Of a stretch of DNA of 64,000 nucleotides, positions 42,408 to 50,943 are shown in pieces. The position numbers were made by a program, and so were the translations under genes. The notes beneath the pieces are model-generated. The model did not search any database. It had not been told where the DNA came from and saw nothing but the letters and a program-made list of their open reading frames with translations. Source of the DNA: UBA1413 sp964567485 (GTDB lineage Bacteria; Bacteroidota; Bacteroidia; Bacteroidales; Prolixibacteraceae); assembly GCA_964567485.1 (NCBI GenBank), contig CAZMMX010000004.1, positions 76,260 through 140,259 of the forward strand. Reading direction: 5' to 3'. The stretch's first letter is position 1; every line of letters begins with the position of its first letter.

Positions 42408-43097
42408 CTAACGGATCCAGCGGCTGATCTTCTGCGACAAATCCCTGATGATCTGGCTGTCGATCAGTTGAATGAGGCTTTTACCCCCCGAGTGGATCAG
42501 GATATTCCTGACATAAATGAATAACCCCAGGCTGCTGGAAAGAAAGAGCACCGGGTCGCGCCTGAAAATGGCATAAACGAAGATGATCAGCGCCCCTGCG
42601 GTGCTGATGATCCAGAAACTTGAGGGAAGTAGCGATTCCTTCTCCCTTTCGGAATGGAGCCACTGGACCACAAACCGGAAGGTGAAAATCAGCTGTCCGG
42701 CCACCCCTGTGACCAGTAACCATGGTGGCACTGCGCTGTTTCCCAGGATAGTGCGGAAGCTGTGGGGGCTTCCGGTCAGGAGCCAGAAGGTCACACCAAA
42801 GGGTGCTGCAATGATCAGCAAGCGCAGAATAAACGGCCATCTGCCCCAAATCTTTTTAAGTTGCAGGTTTCTGACATAGATGAAATAGACAATGGCCTGC
42901 CCCAGGATAATGGCGAAGTCATTGCGGAGGATCCCATAGAAGATCATGAGCAGGGAAGCAGCCAGGCTTATTTTCCAGTATATTCCGGGCGACATGACTT
43001 CCCCCACGCTTTCCGACTTGAACCATTGGAGGAAAGTGCGTCCGAAAAAGAGGGTTTGGGCCAGGAACCCCAGAGCAAAGACCGGAATATCGTTCAT
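42408..43097 (-). CDS. Tandem LAB_N (lipid A biosynthesis N-terminal) membrane protein
   Basis: A 229-residue polytopic protein with two copies of the LAB_N module: FLAQTLFFGRTFLQWFKSESVGEVMSPGIYWKISL (about 11-45) and VAGQLIFTFRFVVQWLHSEREKESLLPSSFWIIS (about 133-166). Each is followed by two further membrane helices (GQAIVYFIYVRNLQL; SLGLFIYVRNILI). LAB_N is found at the N-terminus of some LpxB proteins and as stand-alone proteins near lipid A genes. It is 12 bases after rnc in the acpP-fabF-rnc operon. A lipid-linked role is inferred; no catalytic motif is visible. Confidence 0.85.
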   Translation of the reverse strand: MNDIPVFALGFLAQTLFFGRTFLQWFKSESVGEVMSPGIYWKISLAASLLMIFYGILRNDFAIILGQAIVYFIYVRNLQLKKIWGRWPFILRLLIIAAPFGVTFWLLTGSPHSFRTILGNSAVPPWLLVTGVAGQLIFTFRFVVQWLHSEREKESLLPSSFWIISTAGALIIFVYAIFRRDPVLFLSSSLGLFIYVRNILIHSGGKSLIQLIDSQIIRDLSQKISRWIR

Positions 43098-43109
43098 GCT
43101 ACGGGATTC

Positions 43110-43862
43110 TCAGGCAGGGCGTTCCAAGGAGAGGGGAACCTGAAGTTTTTTAAGGGCTTCGCGGGCGGCATTCTGCTGAGCTTCCTTTTTGGAGGGACCG
43201 GTACCACGGCCTACGACTTTGCCGTCGCTTTCAACCGTGGATACAAACCGGGGTTGCCTGCCGTTATCGGGATACTCTTCCGCTGTGTTGAATTTTACGT
43301 CTCTTTTACTTTTCTGGCTCCACTCAATCAGCTTGCTTTTGAAGTTCAGGTCTAGTTGTTCCAATTCATGGAGGTCGACATACCCTGAAAGAATGCGTTT
43401 AGTGACGAAATACTTGGCAGCCTGGTATCCTTTATCGAGGTAGATGGCCCCGATCAGGGCTTCCAGGGCGTCACCATAGATGTGGCTTTTCTCGGCAGGG
43501 TTGTTGGTATTGGCGTCGATAAAGCGGTTGAGCCCCATCTCATGGGTCAGGGAGGTCAGGATAGCCCGGTTCACCAACTTAGAACGCATTTTAGTCAGGA
43601 AGCCCTCATCCTCTTTCGGGAAACGGTTGTAGAGGAAATCGGCGATGACGGCCCCCAGAATGGCATCGCCCAGATATTCGAGCCGTTCATTATTCACGGC
43701 CAATCCCTGGGCATTGAGCCTTGAGGTGGAACGGTGGGTGAAGGCTGTATCGTAAAAAGCCAGGGTGTGGGGATAAAAACCGATCAGATCTTTCAGAAAC
43801 AAATAAAACTCTTTTCTGGGTGAAGAAAAGAGTTTTATTCTCTGCACTATTTTTTTCAGCAC
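43110..43862 (-). CDS. rnc: Ribonuclease III
   Basis: A 250-residue double-strand-specific RNase. The signature ERLEYLGDAILGAVIADFLYNRF holds the catalytic acidic residues, with a second block SHIYGDALEALIGAIYLDKGY. The C-terminal dsRNA-binding domain (KSKLIEWSQKSKRDVKFNT to KKEAQQNAAREALKKL) is complete. Starts two bases after the fabF stop. The acpP-fabF-rnc order is conserved in Bacteroidota. Confidence 0.97.
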   Translation of the reverse strand: MLKKIVQRIKLFSSPRKEFYLFLKDLIGFYPHTLAFYDTAFTHRSTSRLNAQGLAVNNERLEYLGDAILGAVIADFLYNRFPKEDEGFLTKMRSKLVNRAILTSLTHEMGLNRFIDANTNNPAEKSHIYGDALEALIGAIYLDKGYQAAKYFVTKRILSGYVDLHELEQLDLNFKSKLIEWSQKSKRDVKFNTAEEYPDNGRQPRFVSTVESDGKVVGRGTGPSKKEAQQNAAREALKKLQVPLSLERPA

Positions 43863-43864
43863 GG

Positions 43865-45112
43865 CTACTCGAATTTTTTCAGGGCAATGGTGGCATTGTG
43901 ACCGCCGAATCCGAAAGTATTGCTAATGGCGATTCGGATGTCCCTTTTTTTGGCCTTTTTAAAGGTGAAATCGAGGCGGTTGTCGATTTCCGGGTCATCA
44001 GTAAAGTGGTTGATGGTAGGGGGGACGATTCCATCGCGAAGAGCCAGAATGGAAGCAATGGCTTCGACAGCGCCGGCAGCACCCAGGAGGTGACCGGTCA
44101 TCGATTTGGTGGAGCTGATACTCAGCTCGTAGGCATGTTCCCCGAAGACCCCCAGGATGGCTTTGGGTTCGGCAATATCACCCAGGGGTGTGGACGTTCC
44201 GTGAACGTTGATATAGTCAACATCGGTGACCTTAATTCCGGCATCTTCGAGGGCCCATTTCATGACCAGACGGGCACCGGTACCCTCAGGGTCAGGTGCG
44301 GTCATGTGGTAAGCGTCGGCCGACATTCCACTACCGATCACTTCGGCATAGATTCTGGCGCCCCGGCGAAGGGCATGGCCATACTCCTCGAGGATCAGGG
44401 TTCCGGCGCCTTCGCCCATGACGAAGCCGTCACGATCCTTGTCAAAGGGACGGGAAGCCGTGGCCGGGTCATCGTTACGGGTGGAAATCGCCCGCATCGA
44501 ATTAAACCCGGCTATGGCAGCCTCATTAACCCCGGCTTCGGAACCCCCGGTGATCATAAAGTCCACCTGTCCGAGCCTGATCTTGTTAAAAGCCTCGATA
44601 ATAGCATGAGAAGCTGAAGCACAAGCAGATACCGTCGTGTAGTTGGGTCCCCTGAATCCATACCTGATCGAGAGGAGTCCTCCGGCAATGTTGGCAATCA
44701 TTTTGGGAATGAAAAACGGCGTAAACTGGGGCCTTTCGGGTTTGTAGGCCTGTACCTCCTCAAAGAAGGTCTGTAACCCCCCGATCCCCGATCCCCAGAT
44801 GATGCCAGCCCTGTTACGGTCCAGTTTCTCCAAATCGACTCCCGTATCTTCCATAGCCCGCATTGTGGAAGCAAAGGCATACTGCGTGAACAGATCGTGC
44901 TTACGTGCTTCCTTGCGGTCTATATTATAATCGGAAGGATCAAAATCCCTGACCTCACAGGCAAACTTCGTTTTGTGAAACTGGGCATCAAACTTGGTGA
45001 TAGGCCCGCAACCACTTACGCCGTTCTTCAGATTTTCCCAGAAAAGATCAACCGAATTGCCTAAAGGTGTTATAGCCCCAAGACCTGTAACTACTACCCT
45101 CTTCAACTCCAT
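43865..45112 (-). CDS. fabF: Beta-ketoacyl-ACP synthase II
   Basis: A 415-residue condensing enzyme of fatty-acid elongation. The catalytic triad Cys-His-His is visible: TTVSACASASHAI (Cys near 164), INVHGTSTPLGD, and STKSMTGHLLGAAGAVEA. It starts VVVTGLGAITPLGN as in FabF. It is 17 bases after acpP and two before rnc. Confidence 0.97.
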   Translation of the reverse strand: MELKRVVVTGLGAITPLGNSVDLFWENLKNGVSGCGPITKFDAQFHKTKFACEVRDFDPSDYNIDRKEARKHDLFTQYAFASTMRAMEDTGVDLEKLDRNRAGIIWGSGIGGLQTFFEEVQAYKPERPQFTPFFIPKMIANIAGGLLSIRYGFRGPNYTTVSACASASHAIIEAFNKIRLGQVDFMITGGSEAGVNEAAIAGFNSMRAISTRNDDPATASRPFDKDRDGFVMGEGAGTLILEEYGHALRRGARIYAEVIGSGMSADAYHMTAPDPEGTGARLVMKWALEDAGIKVTDVDYINVHGTSTPLGDIAEPKAILGVFGEHAYELSISSTKSMTGHLLGAAGAVEAIASILALRDGIVPPTINHFTDDPEIDNRLDFTFKKAKKRDIRIAISNTFGFGGHNATIALKKFE

Positions 45113-45129
45113 AAAATGACTTTCCGGAA

Positions 45130-45372
45130 TTATTTGTTCTTGATACCTTCTTCGATGTGCGAGATGGCTTCACCAACGGTTGAAATTTTCTCGGCCTGAT
45201 CGTCAGGAATGGCAAGATCAAACTCCTTCTCAAATTCCATAATCAGCTCAACGGTATCCAGGGAGTCAGCCCCCAGATCATTCGTGAACGAAGCTTCGTT
45301 GGTTACTTCGCTTTCATCGACACCTAATTTGTCAACGATGATTGCTCTCACTTTTGCTGCAATATCAGACAT
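45130..45372 (-). CDS. acpP: Acyl carrier protein
   Basis: An 80-residue acidic carrier protein. The phosphopantetheine site is the Ser in LGADSLDTVELIMEFE. Full length. First gene of the fatty-acid operon; its upstream region (45373-45550) is AT-rich and shared with the divergent purN gene. Confidence 0.98.
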   Translation of the reverse strand: MSDIAAKVRAIIVDKLGVDESEVTNEASFTNDLGADSLDTVELIMEFEKEFDLAIPDDQAEKISTVGEAISHIEEGIKNK

Positions 45373-45550
45373 AGCTCAAATTTTAAGTTATTAAAAATGG
45401 TTGTTTAAAATTCGGTGCAAAGTAATAAATTTACAAACTATAATTCAAAGAAAATGTCCAAAAAAAATGAAAGGTAAGAAATACTATTTAACGTATAAGG
45501 CCCTAAATTTGAACAATTTAGTCAAATATTCCAGCTAATACCTTCTTAAC

Positions 45551-46141
45551 ATGAGACCCATGCAGATCGCCGTTTTCGCCTCCGGATCGGGGACCAATGC
45601 GCAACGGATTATCGAGTACTTTGCAGATAACCAGAAGATTAAAGTAGCGGCACTTCTCAGTAACCACCCGGCGGCGTATGCCTTGGTGAGGGCCCGGGAA
45701 GCGGGTGTGGAAACCCTGCTTTTCAACCGGAACGAGTTTTACCACACCTCCCTGATCGAAGATTATTTGGAAAAAAAAGAGATTTCCCTGGTGGTATTGG
45801 CCGGATTTCTATGGTTGGTGCCCCCTTCGCTGGTCCGGAAATTCACCGTCATCAATATCCATCCTGCCCTGTTGCCGGCATACGGGGGTAAGAACATGTA
45901 CGGAAGGCATGTACATGAGGCGGTTCTCAGCAATGGTGAAGCCTTCTCAGGGATCACCATCCACTATGTCGATGAGGAATACGACGCGGGGAAGGTGATT
46001 TTTCAAGCCCGGTGCAGGGTAGAACCTACCGACACCTCTGATACCCTGGCCGAGCGCATCCATGGTCTGGAATACCTCCACTACCCACGGGTAATTGAGC
46101 AAGTGGCCGAATCGCTTCTCCGAAACTCTTATAAGACATGA
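45551..46141 (+). CDS. purN: Phosphoribosylglycinamide formyltransferase
   Basis: A 196-residue GAR transformylase of purine synthesis, using 10-formyl-THF. Motifs: IAVFASGSGTNAQRIIEYF at the N-terminus (phosphate binding), INIHPALLPAYGGKNMYG (catalytic Asn-His), and ITIHYVDEEYDAGKVIFQ (catalytic Asp). Start MRPMQIAVFASGSG; the second Met at codon 4 is also possible. It is divergent from acpP. Confidence 0.96.
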   Translation: MRPMQIAVFASGSGTNAQRIIEYFADNQKIKVAALLSNHPAAYALVRAREAGVETLLFNRNEFYHTSLIEDYLEKKEISLVVLAGFLWLVPPSLVRKFTVINIHPALLPAYGGKNMYGRHVHEAVLSNGEAFSGITIHYVDEEYDAGKVIFQARCRVEPTDTSDTLAERIHGLEYLHYPRVIEQVAESLLRNSYKT

Positions 46142-46202
46142 ACTACGGGGAATTGTCGCTGTTAAATAATGTTAAGAATCTCTGCGTCAGGGTTCTTAAA
46201 AT

Positions 46203-46210
46203 TATCTTTG
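46203..46210 (+). promoter_or_regulatory. -7 box immediately before the histidine kinase start
   Basis: TATCTTTG, an exact TAnnTTTG, ends only four bases before the ATG at 46215. If used, the mRNA would be leaderless or nearly so. Upstream GTTAAGAATC and GGTTCTTAAA (about 46169-46201) form a partly inverted AT-rich sequence. Confidence 0.45.
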
Positions 46211-46214
46211 TGGC

Positions 46215-47804
46215 ATGAGCAAAAGGAAGCTGGTTACGCTGATTGTCATCATGGCGCTGGTCATGACCGGTCTGATCCTGGTGCAGATCAACAGCATCCA
46301 GAAGTCGGCGCGGATCAGGGAGGAGCAGTTTGACCAGACGGTGAGGCAGATTCTCTCGCAGGTGGTTCTCAAGATGGAGGAGCATGAGCGGGTCATTCTG
46401 CTGGAAGAGGAGTTATCACGGGCCCGCCAGCGCGATTCTGCCATTCTCTCGCTTCCCTCTTTCGGCAACCTTCTTCCCCGGGGGCTCCAGGAAGCCAACG
46501 TCAGCCTCTCCTTCAGTTATTCCCGGACTACCCGCACCATGCATCCCCAGGTCGAATATCAGTTCACCGACACCATCATCTCACTGCGGAATACCACGCG
46601 AGGCCGCCCTGGTGATTTCCCCTCGGCTTTTGACAAACTCCACGACTATAACCTCCAGCAACAAAGGCTCCTGGAACAGAGACTCAGTGAGAATTTCCAG
46701 CTTCTGCAACGTCTCTTTTTCCGCAGCCGTCCTATCGAGGAAAGAATCGATGCCGGGTTTCTGACCAGGACCCTCAGTGAAGACTTGCAATACCAGGGCA
46801 TCAACCTCGATTACCGTTATGCCATCAAGACCTTCCCCACCGGTCAGGAAAAAACCATCAGCGAAAGTCCCGACTATAAAAACATCAAAAGAAAGAAAGA
46901 GTACACCCATGTTCTCTTCCCCAACGACATCTATGAGATTCCCAATTACCTGGTGATTTATTTTCCCAAGCGTTCGGGGTATCTGCTGAAGGCCACGGGC
47001 ATCATGGTCATTCCCACCTTTATACTGACCAGCCTGCTGATCGCCATTTTTGCCTATACCATATATATTATCTTCAAGCAGAAAAAGTTGTCGCAAATCA
47101 AGAACGACTTTATCAACAACATGACCCATGAGCTGAAAACTCCCATTTCCACCATCTCGCTGGCCAGCCAGATGCTCCAGGACGAAACGATTTCCACCAC
47201 GCCCAAGACCATTGCCCACATCTCGAGTGTGATCAACCAGGAGAGCAAGCGGCTGAGTTACCAGGTGGAAAAGGTACTTCAGATGGCGGTTTTCAATGAG
47301 GGACGGCTGAAACTCCGCTTCAAAGAGTTTGGGCTCAATGAACTGGTGAAGACGGTGATCTCCAGCTTTGAACTCCGTGTGAAAAACAAAAACGGCGTGT
47401 TGATCACCGAATTAAAGGCTACCAGTGATAAGATCGAAGGCGATGAAGTCCACATCACCAACGTGGTTTTCAACCTTCTTGACAACGCCTTCAAATACAG
47501 CAATGAGATTCCCGACATTACCGTCACTACCGAAACGAACAAGGAGCATGTGATCCTCTCGGTAGCCGATAAAGGAATAGGAATTCCCCGCGAACACCAG
47601 GAACAGATCTTTGAGAGGTTTTTCAGGGTCCCCACCGGGAATGTACATAACGTGAAGGGATTCGGTCTTGGCTTAAGTTATGTCAAGAAAATTGTCGACG
47701 CCCATAACGGCAAAATTTTTGTTGAAAGTGCGGTAAACAAAGGCACTAAATTCAGTATTTATTTCCCACTCAATAATAAGAAAAAACATGGAACAGAAAG
47801 TTAA
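46215..47804 (+). CDS. rprX: Sensor histidine kinase, RprX-like
   Basis: A 529-residue membrane kinase. First membrane segment at about 6-24 (LVTLIVIMALVMTGLILVQI), a periplasmic domain of about 235 residues (about 25-260) with no recognised fold, and a second segment at about 263-290 (GIMVIPTFILTSLLIAIFAYTIYII). HisKA follows with H305 (NDFINNMTHELKTPISTISL). The ATPase has the N box (NVVFNLLDNAFKYSNE), G1 (VADKGIGIP) and G2 (GFGLGLSYVKKI). It overlaps the response-regulator gene by 17 bases. The pair resembles Bacteroides RprX-RprY; the signal is unknown. Confidence 0.9.
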   Translation: MSKRKLVTLIVIMALVMTGLILVQINSIQKSARIREEQFDQTVRQILSQVVLKMEEHERVILLEEELSRARQRDSAILSLPSFGNLLPRGLQEANVSLSFSYSRTTRTMHPQVEYQFTDTIISLRNTTRGRPGDFPSAFDKLHDYNLQQQRLLEQRLSENFQLLQRLFFRSRPIEERIDAGFLTRTLSEDLQYQGINLDYRYAIKTFPTGQEKTISESPDYKNIKRKKEYTHVLFPNDIYEIPNYLVIYFPKRSGYLLKATGIMVIPTFILTSLLIAIFAYTIYIIFKQKKLSQIKNDFINNMTHELKTPISTISLASQMLQDETISTTPKTIAHISSVINQESKRLSYQVEKVLQMAVFNEGRLKLRFKEFGLNELVKTVISSFELRVKNKNGVLITELKATSDKIEGDEVHITNVVFNLLDNAFKYSNEIPDITVTTETNKEHVILSVADKGIGIPREHQEQIFERFFRVPTGNVHNVKGFGLGLSYVKKIVDAHNGKIFVESAVNKGTKFSIYFPLNNKKKHGTES

Positions 47805-48477
47805 ATTGCTGCTGGCCGAAGACGATGAGAACCTGGGGTTACTGCTCAGGGAATACCTGATCGCCAAGGGATATGACACCACTCTATTCCCCGATGGTGA
47901 AGCAGCTTTCAGGGGATTTAACAAGGAGCACTTCGATATTTGCATTCTCGACATAATGATGCCCAAAAAGGACGGATTCACCCTGGCCAGGGAGATCAGG
48001 ATGATTTCGGCCGAGATACCCATTATATTTTTGACGGCCAAGAACCTCAAGGATGATGTCATTGAGGGGTTCAAGCTGGGAGCCGACGACTATATCACGA
48101 AGCCTTTCAGCATGGAAGAGCTGCTTTTCAGGATTGAGGCGATCCTCAGGCGCACGGTCCCGGAATCCCAGAATACCGGACAACAGATCTACAAGCTGGG
48201 CAGGTTCACTTTTGACGCCCGCAAGCAGACCCTGAGCAATGAGGATGAAGTGGTCAAACTCACCACCAAGGAGGCGGAACTTCTCAAGTTACTATGCCAG
48301 AATGCCAACAAGGTACTGGAGAGGAATTTCGCCCTGAAGTCGATCTGGATTGACGACAACTACTTCAATGCCCGCAGCATGGATGTTTACATTACCAAAT
48401 TGCGGAAGCACCTCAAGGAAGAACCCACCGTGGAAATTATCAACGTTCACGGGAAAGGGTATAAGCTAATTATGTGA
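47788..48477 (+). CDS. rprY: OmpR-family response regulator, RprY-like
   Basis: A 229-residue two-component regulator. Receiver domain about 1-120 with acidic pocket E11-D12-D13 and phospho-acceptor D55 (ICILDIMMPKKDG), T in IIFLTAK and K in DDYITKPFS. The winged-helix DNA-binding domain at about 130-229 ends SMDVYITKLRKHLKEEPTVEIINVHGKGYKLIM. The 17-base overlap with the kinase gene indicates coupled translation. RprY assignment is by similarity of the pair. Confidence 0.92.
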   Translation: MEQKVKLLLAEDDENLGLLLREYLIAKGYDTTLFPDGEAAFRGFNKEHFDICILDIMMPKKDGFTLAREIRMISAEIPIIFLTAKNLKDDVIEGFKLGADDYITKPFSMEELLFRIEAILRRTVPESQNTGQQIYKLGRFTFDARKQTLSNEDEVVKLTTKEAELLKLLCQNANKVLERNFALKSIWIDDNYFNARSMDVYITKLRKHLKEEPTVEIINVHGKGYKLIM

Positions 48478-48511
48478 CGACCGCGGAGGCTGCCGGGCTG
48501 CCGTGATGAAT

Positions 48512-48549
48512 AAAAAAAGGGTGCTTCACGAAATGAGGCACCCTTTTTT
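48512..48549. terminator. Bidirectional terminator (rprY / lepA)
   Basis: GGGTGCTTCA-CGAAA-TGAGGCACCC framed by AAAAAAA on the left and TTTTTTA on the right, so it can end both converging transcripts. Confidence 0.88.
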
Positions 48550-48550
48550 A

Positions 48551-50338
48551 TTAATCCAGTTTCAGGACCGCCAGGAAGGCTTTCTGGGGCACTTCCACGC
48601 TTCCGATCTGTTTCATCCGTTTTTTTCCCTTTTTCTGTTTTTCGAGGAGTTTCCGTTTTCGGGTGATGTCGCCCCCGTAACACTTGGCGGTCACGTCCTT
48701 GCGGACGGCCTTGACGGTTTCACGGGCGATAATCTTGGCGCCGATGGCGGCCTGGATGGCCACGTCAAACTGCTGGCGGGGAATGAGTTCCCGCAGTTTC
48801 TCACACATCCTCCGTCCGAAGTTATAGGCATTATCGAAGTGAATCAACGTGGAGAGGGCGTCGACCATTTCGCCATTGAGCAGAATGTCGAGGCGGATCA
48901 GCCGTGCCGGACGGTAATCCTGGACATGGTAGTCAAAGGAGGCATATCCCCGCGAAATGCTCTTGAGCTTGTCGTAAAAATCAAAGACGATCTCTCCCAG
49001 GGGCATATCGAAGATCAGTTCCACCCGTTCCGAAGTGAGATAACTCTGGTTGATCAGGGTACCCCGCTTTTCCAGACAGAGGGTCATGATGGCTCCCACA
49101 TATTCAGAGGCGGTGATGATATTGGCCCGAATATATGGTTCTTCAATGGTGTCGATCATGGTAGCCGCCGGCATTCCCGAGGGGTTGTATACCCTGAGGG
49201 CTTCGCCGTTGGTGAGCAGCAGCTTATAGGAGACGTTGGGAACCGTGGTAATCACGTTCATGTCGAACTCCCTTTCGAGCCGTTCCTGAATGATTTCCAT
49301 GTGGAGCAACCCCAGGAAGCCACAGCGGAAACCGAAGCCCAGGGCTACTGATGATTCAGGCTCATAAGTCAGGGAGGCGTCGTTGAGCTGCAGCTTCTCC
49401 ATAGCCCCGCGCAAGTCTTCATAATCTTCTGAATCAATGGGATAAACCCCGGCAAACACCATGGGTTTCACCTCCTCAAAACCGTCGATGGCCATATCAC
49501 AGGGACGCTTTACGTGGGTGATGGTATCGCCCACTTTAACCTCCTTGGCAGCCTTGATGCCTGAGATGATATACCCCACATCGCCGGCGCTGACCACCTC
49601 GCGGGGTTCCATGCCCAGCCTCAGGATACCCACCTCGTCGGCATAATACTCCTTTTTCGTAGCCACGAATTTCACGAGATCCCCTTTGCGGATTTCCCCG
49701 TTAACGATCTTGAAGTAGGCGATGACGCCCCTGAAGGTGTTGAAAACCGAGTCGAAGATCAGCGCCTGCAGCGGGGCCTGGGGATCTCCCTTGGGGGGAG
49801 GTACCCGTTCTACGATGCGGTGGAGGATCTTCTCCACGCCCAGGCCTGTCTTGCCGCTGGCTTCGATGATATCGTCGTGGTCACACCCGATCAGGTCGAT
49901 GATCTGTTCCGCCACCCTTTCGGGCATGGCACTCTCCATGTCCATCTTGTTCATCACCGGAATGATTTCCAGATCATTCTCCAGAGCGAGGTATAGGTTG
50001 GAAATGGTCTGCGCCTGAATTCCCTGGGTGGCGTCAATGATCAGCAACGCCCCTTCGCAGGCCGCAATGGAGCGCGACACCTCATAGGAAAAATCGACAT
50101 GCCCGGGAGTGTCGATCAGGTTGAGCTTATACTCCTGCCCATCCAGCACATAATCCATCTGAATGGCATGGCTCTTGATGGTGATCCCGCGCTCCTGTTC
50201 CAGATCCATGCTGTCCAGCACCTGGTCATGCATATCCCGATCCGATACGGTATTGGTGATCTGCAGCAACCTGTCGGCCAATGTGCTCTTCCCATGGTCA
50301 ATGTGCGCGATTATGCAGAAATTCCGGATATAATTCAT
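48551..50338 (-). CDS. lepA: Elongation factor 4 (LepA)
   Basis: A 595-residue translational GTPase that promotes back-translocation or ribosome biogenesis. GTPase motifs: AHIDHGKSTLADRLL (G1), DTPGHVDFSYEVSRS (G3), NKMDMESA (G4). The LepA-specific C-terminal domain is present (GAKIIARETVKAVRKDVTAKCYGGDITRKRKLLEKQKKGKKRMK). Full length; the stop nearly touches the shared terminator. Confidence 0.97.
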   Translation of the reverse strand: MNYIRNFCIIAHIDHGKSTLADRLLQITNTVSDRDMHDQVLDSMDLEQERGITIKSHAIQMDYVLDGQEYKLNLIDTPGHVDFSYEVSRSIAACEGALLIIDATQGIQAQTISNLYLALENDLEIIPVMNKMDMESAMPERVAEQIIDLIGCDHDDIIEASGKTGLGVEKILHRIVERVPPPKGDPQAPLQALIFDSVFNTFRGVIAYFKIVNGEIRKGDLVKFVATKKEYYADEVGILRLGMEPREVVSAGDVGYIISGIKAAKEVKVGDTITHVKRPCDMAIDGFEEVKPMVFAGVYPIDSEDYEDLRGAMEKLQLNDASLTYEPESSVALGFGFRCGFLGLLHMEIIQERLEREFDMNVITTVPNVSYKLLLTNGEALRVYNPSGMPAATMIDTIEEPYIRANIITASEYVGAIMTLCLEKRGTLINQSYLTSERVELIFDMPLGEIVFDFYDKLKSISRGYASFDYHVQDYRPARLIRLDILLNGEMVDALSTLIHFDNAYNFGRRMCEKLRELIPRQQFDVAIQAAIGAKIIARETVKAVRKDVTAKCYGGDITRKRKLLEKQKKGKKRMKQIGSVEVPQKAFLAVLKLD

Positions 50339-50701
50339 CTGTCTTCAACATTTAATTGCTATGGTACCTTCTAGTCCCTTCCTTTTCCGTTGCGAAACAC
50401 CCCTCTTCAGGGGATTCTGTAACTCCGGCTGCCTTACTGCAACCCGGTCATGGCATTTACGAATAAGGGCACAAATATATTCAAAATTTCTCATCCCAAA
50501 TGACACACCTTCAGGCCGCTGATTCTGATCGTTCGCTTCCTTTCAATCCGGCGTCGGACTTCATTCTGCTCCCTACTAAAAATTCCGTTTCCCTTGAAGC
50601 CAAAACCTTCCGCTTTTTGCATGGGGCACCCTTTTCATCCCATTTTGGCACAGATATTGTACTTAACTCAAAAGAAAAGTAAACGGGTTGAAGAAAAAAT
50701 A
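50339..50701. other. Intergenic region upstream of lepA
   Basis: No convincing gene in this part. A small hairpin CCCCT-CTTC-AGGGG lies near 50400. Two reading frames of about 60 codons on opposite strands overlap each other and show no family resemblance. The lepA promoter presumably lies here, but no clear TAnnTTTG was identified. Confidence 0.4.
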
Positions 50702-50779
50702 TCAAAGCCATGAAAACAATTTTCTGAAATATTCGTTTAAGTAATAGAAGACTTCATCAGCCCAGTGCTGTTTTTTCAT
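50702..50779 (-). CDS. Possible 25-residue microprotein
   Basis: On the minus strand ATG (50777-50779) opens a 25-codon frame ending in TGA (50702-50704). It starts MKKQHWADEVFYYLNEYF and ends in a Trp-Leu. It is amphipathic and rich in aromatic residues, unlike translated random intergenic DNA. The leader contains a repeated AACTAAACC. There is no recognised family and no clear promoter. Offered as a candidate only. Confidence 0.35.
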   Translation of the reverse strand: MKKQHWADEVFYYLNEYFRKLFSWL

Positions 50780-50805
50780 AAGTTTGGTTTAGTTAGGTTT
50801 AGTTG

Positions 50806-50837
50806 GATCCCGGGGCAGAGGCCCCGGGATTTTTTTA
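50806..50837 (+). terminator. Strong plus-strand terminator without an assigned gene
   Basis: ATCCCGGGGC-AGA-GGCCCCGGGAT followed by seven T. lepA reads away from it and the TonB receptor starts after it, so the transcript it ends is unknown: a small RNA from 50339-50805, or a leader of the receptor gene. Confidence 0.8.
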
Positions 50838-50911
50838 TGCCCCGGCACCGGACCGTTATCATTATGATAAAACTCTTCTCGTTTTATGCGTTCCTGCTTC
50901 CTTAAAAAACG

Positions 50912-50919
50912 TAGTTTTG
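50912..50919 (+). promoter_or_regulatory. -7 promoter box for the TonB receptor
   Basis: TAGTTTTG, an exact TAnnTTTG, 24 bases before the GTG at 50944 and downstream of the orphan terminator. It shows that the longer reading frame from 50803 is not used. Confidence 0.6.
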
Positions 50920-50943
50920 GAGTTCCAATTCCAGAAGTACAGC

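Noticed and set aside
50803..50943. N-terminal extension of the haem-type TonB receptor from the ATG at 50803
   Set aside because: It would contain a rho-independent terminator and the -7 promoter box, and would put 47 residues before the signal peptide.
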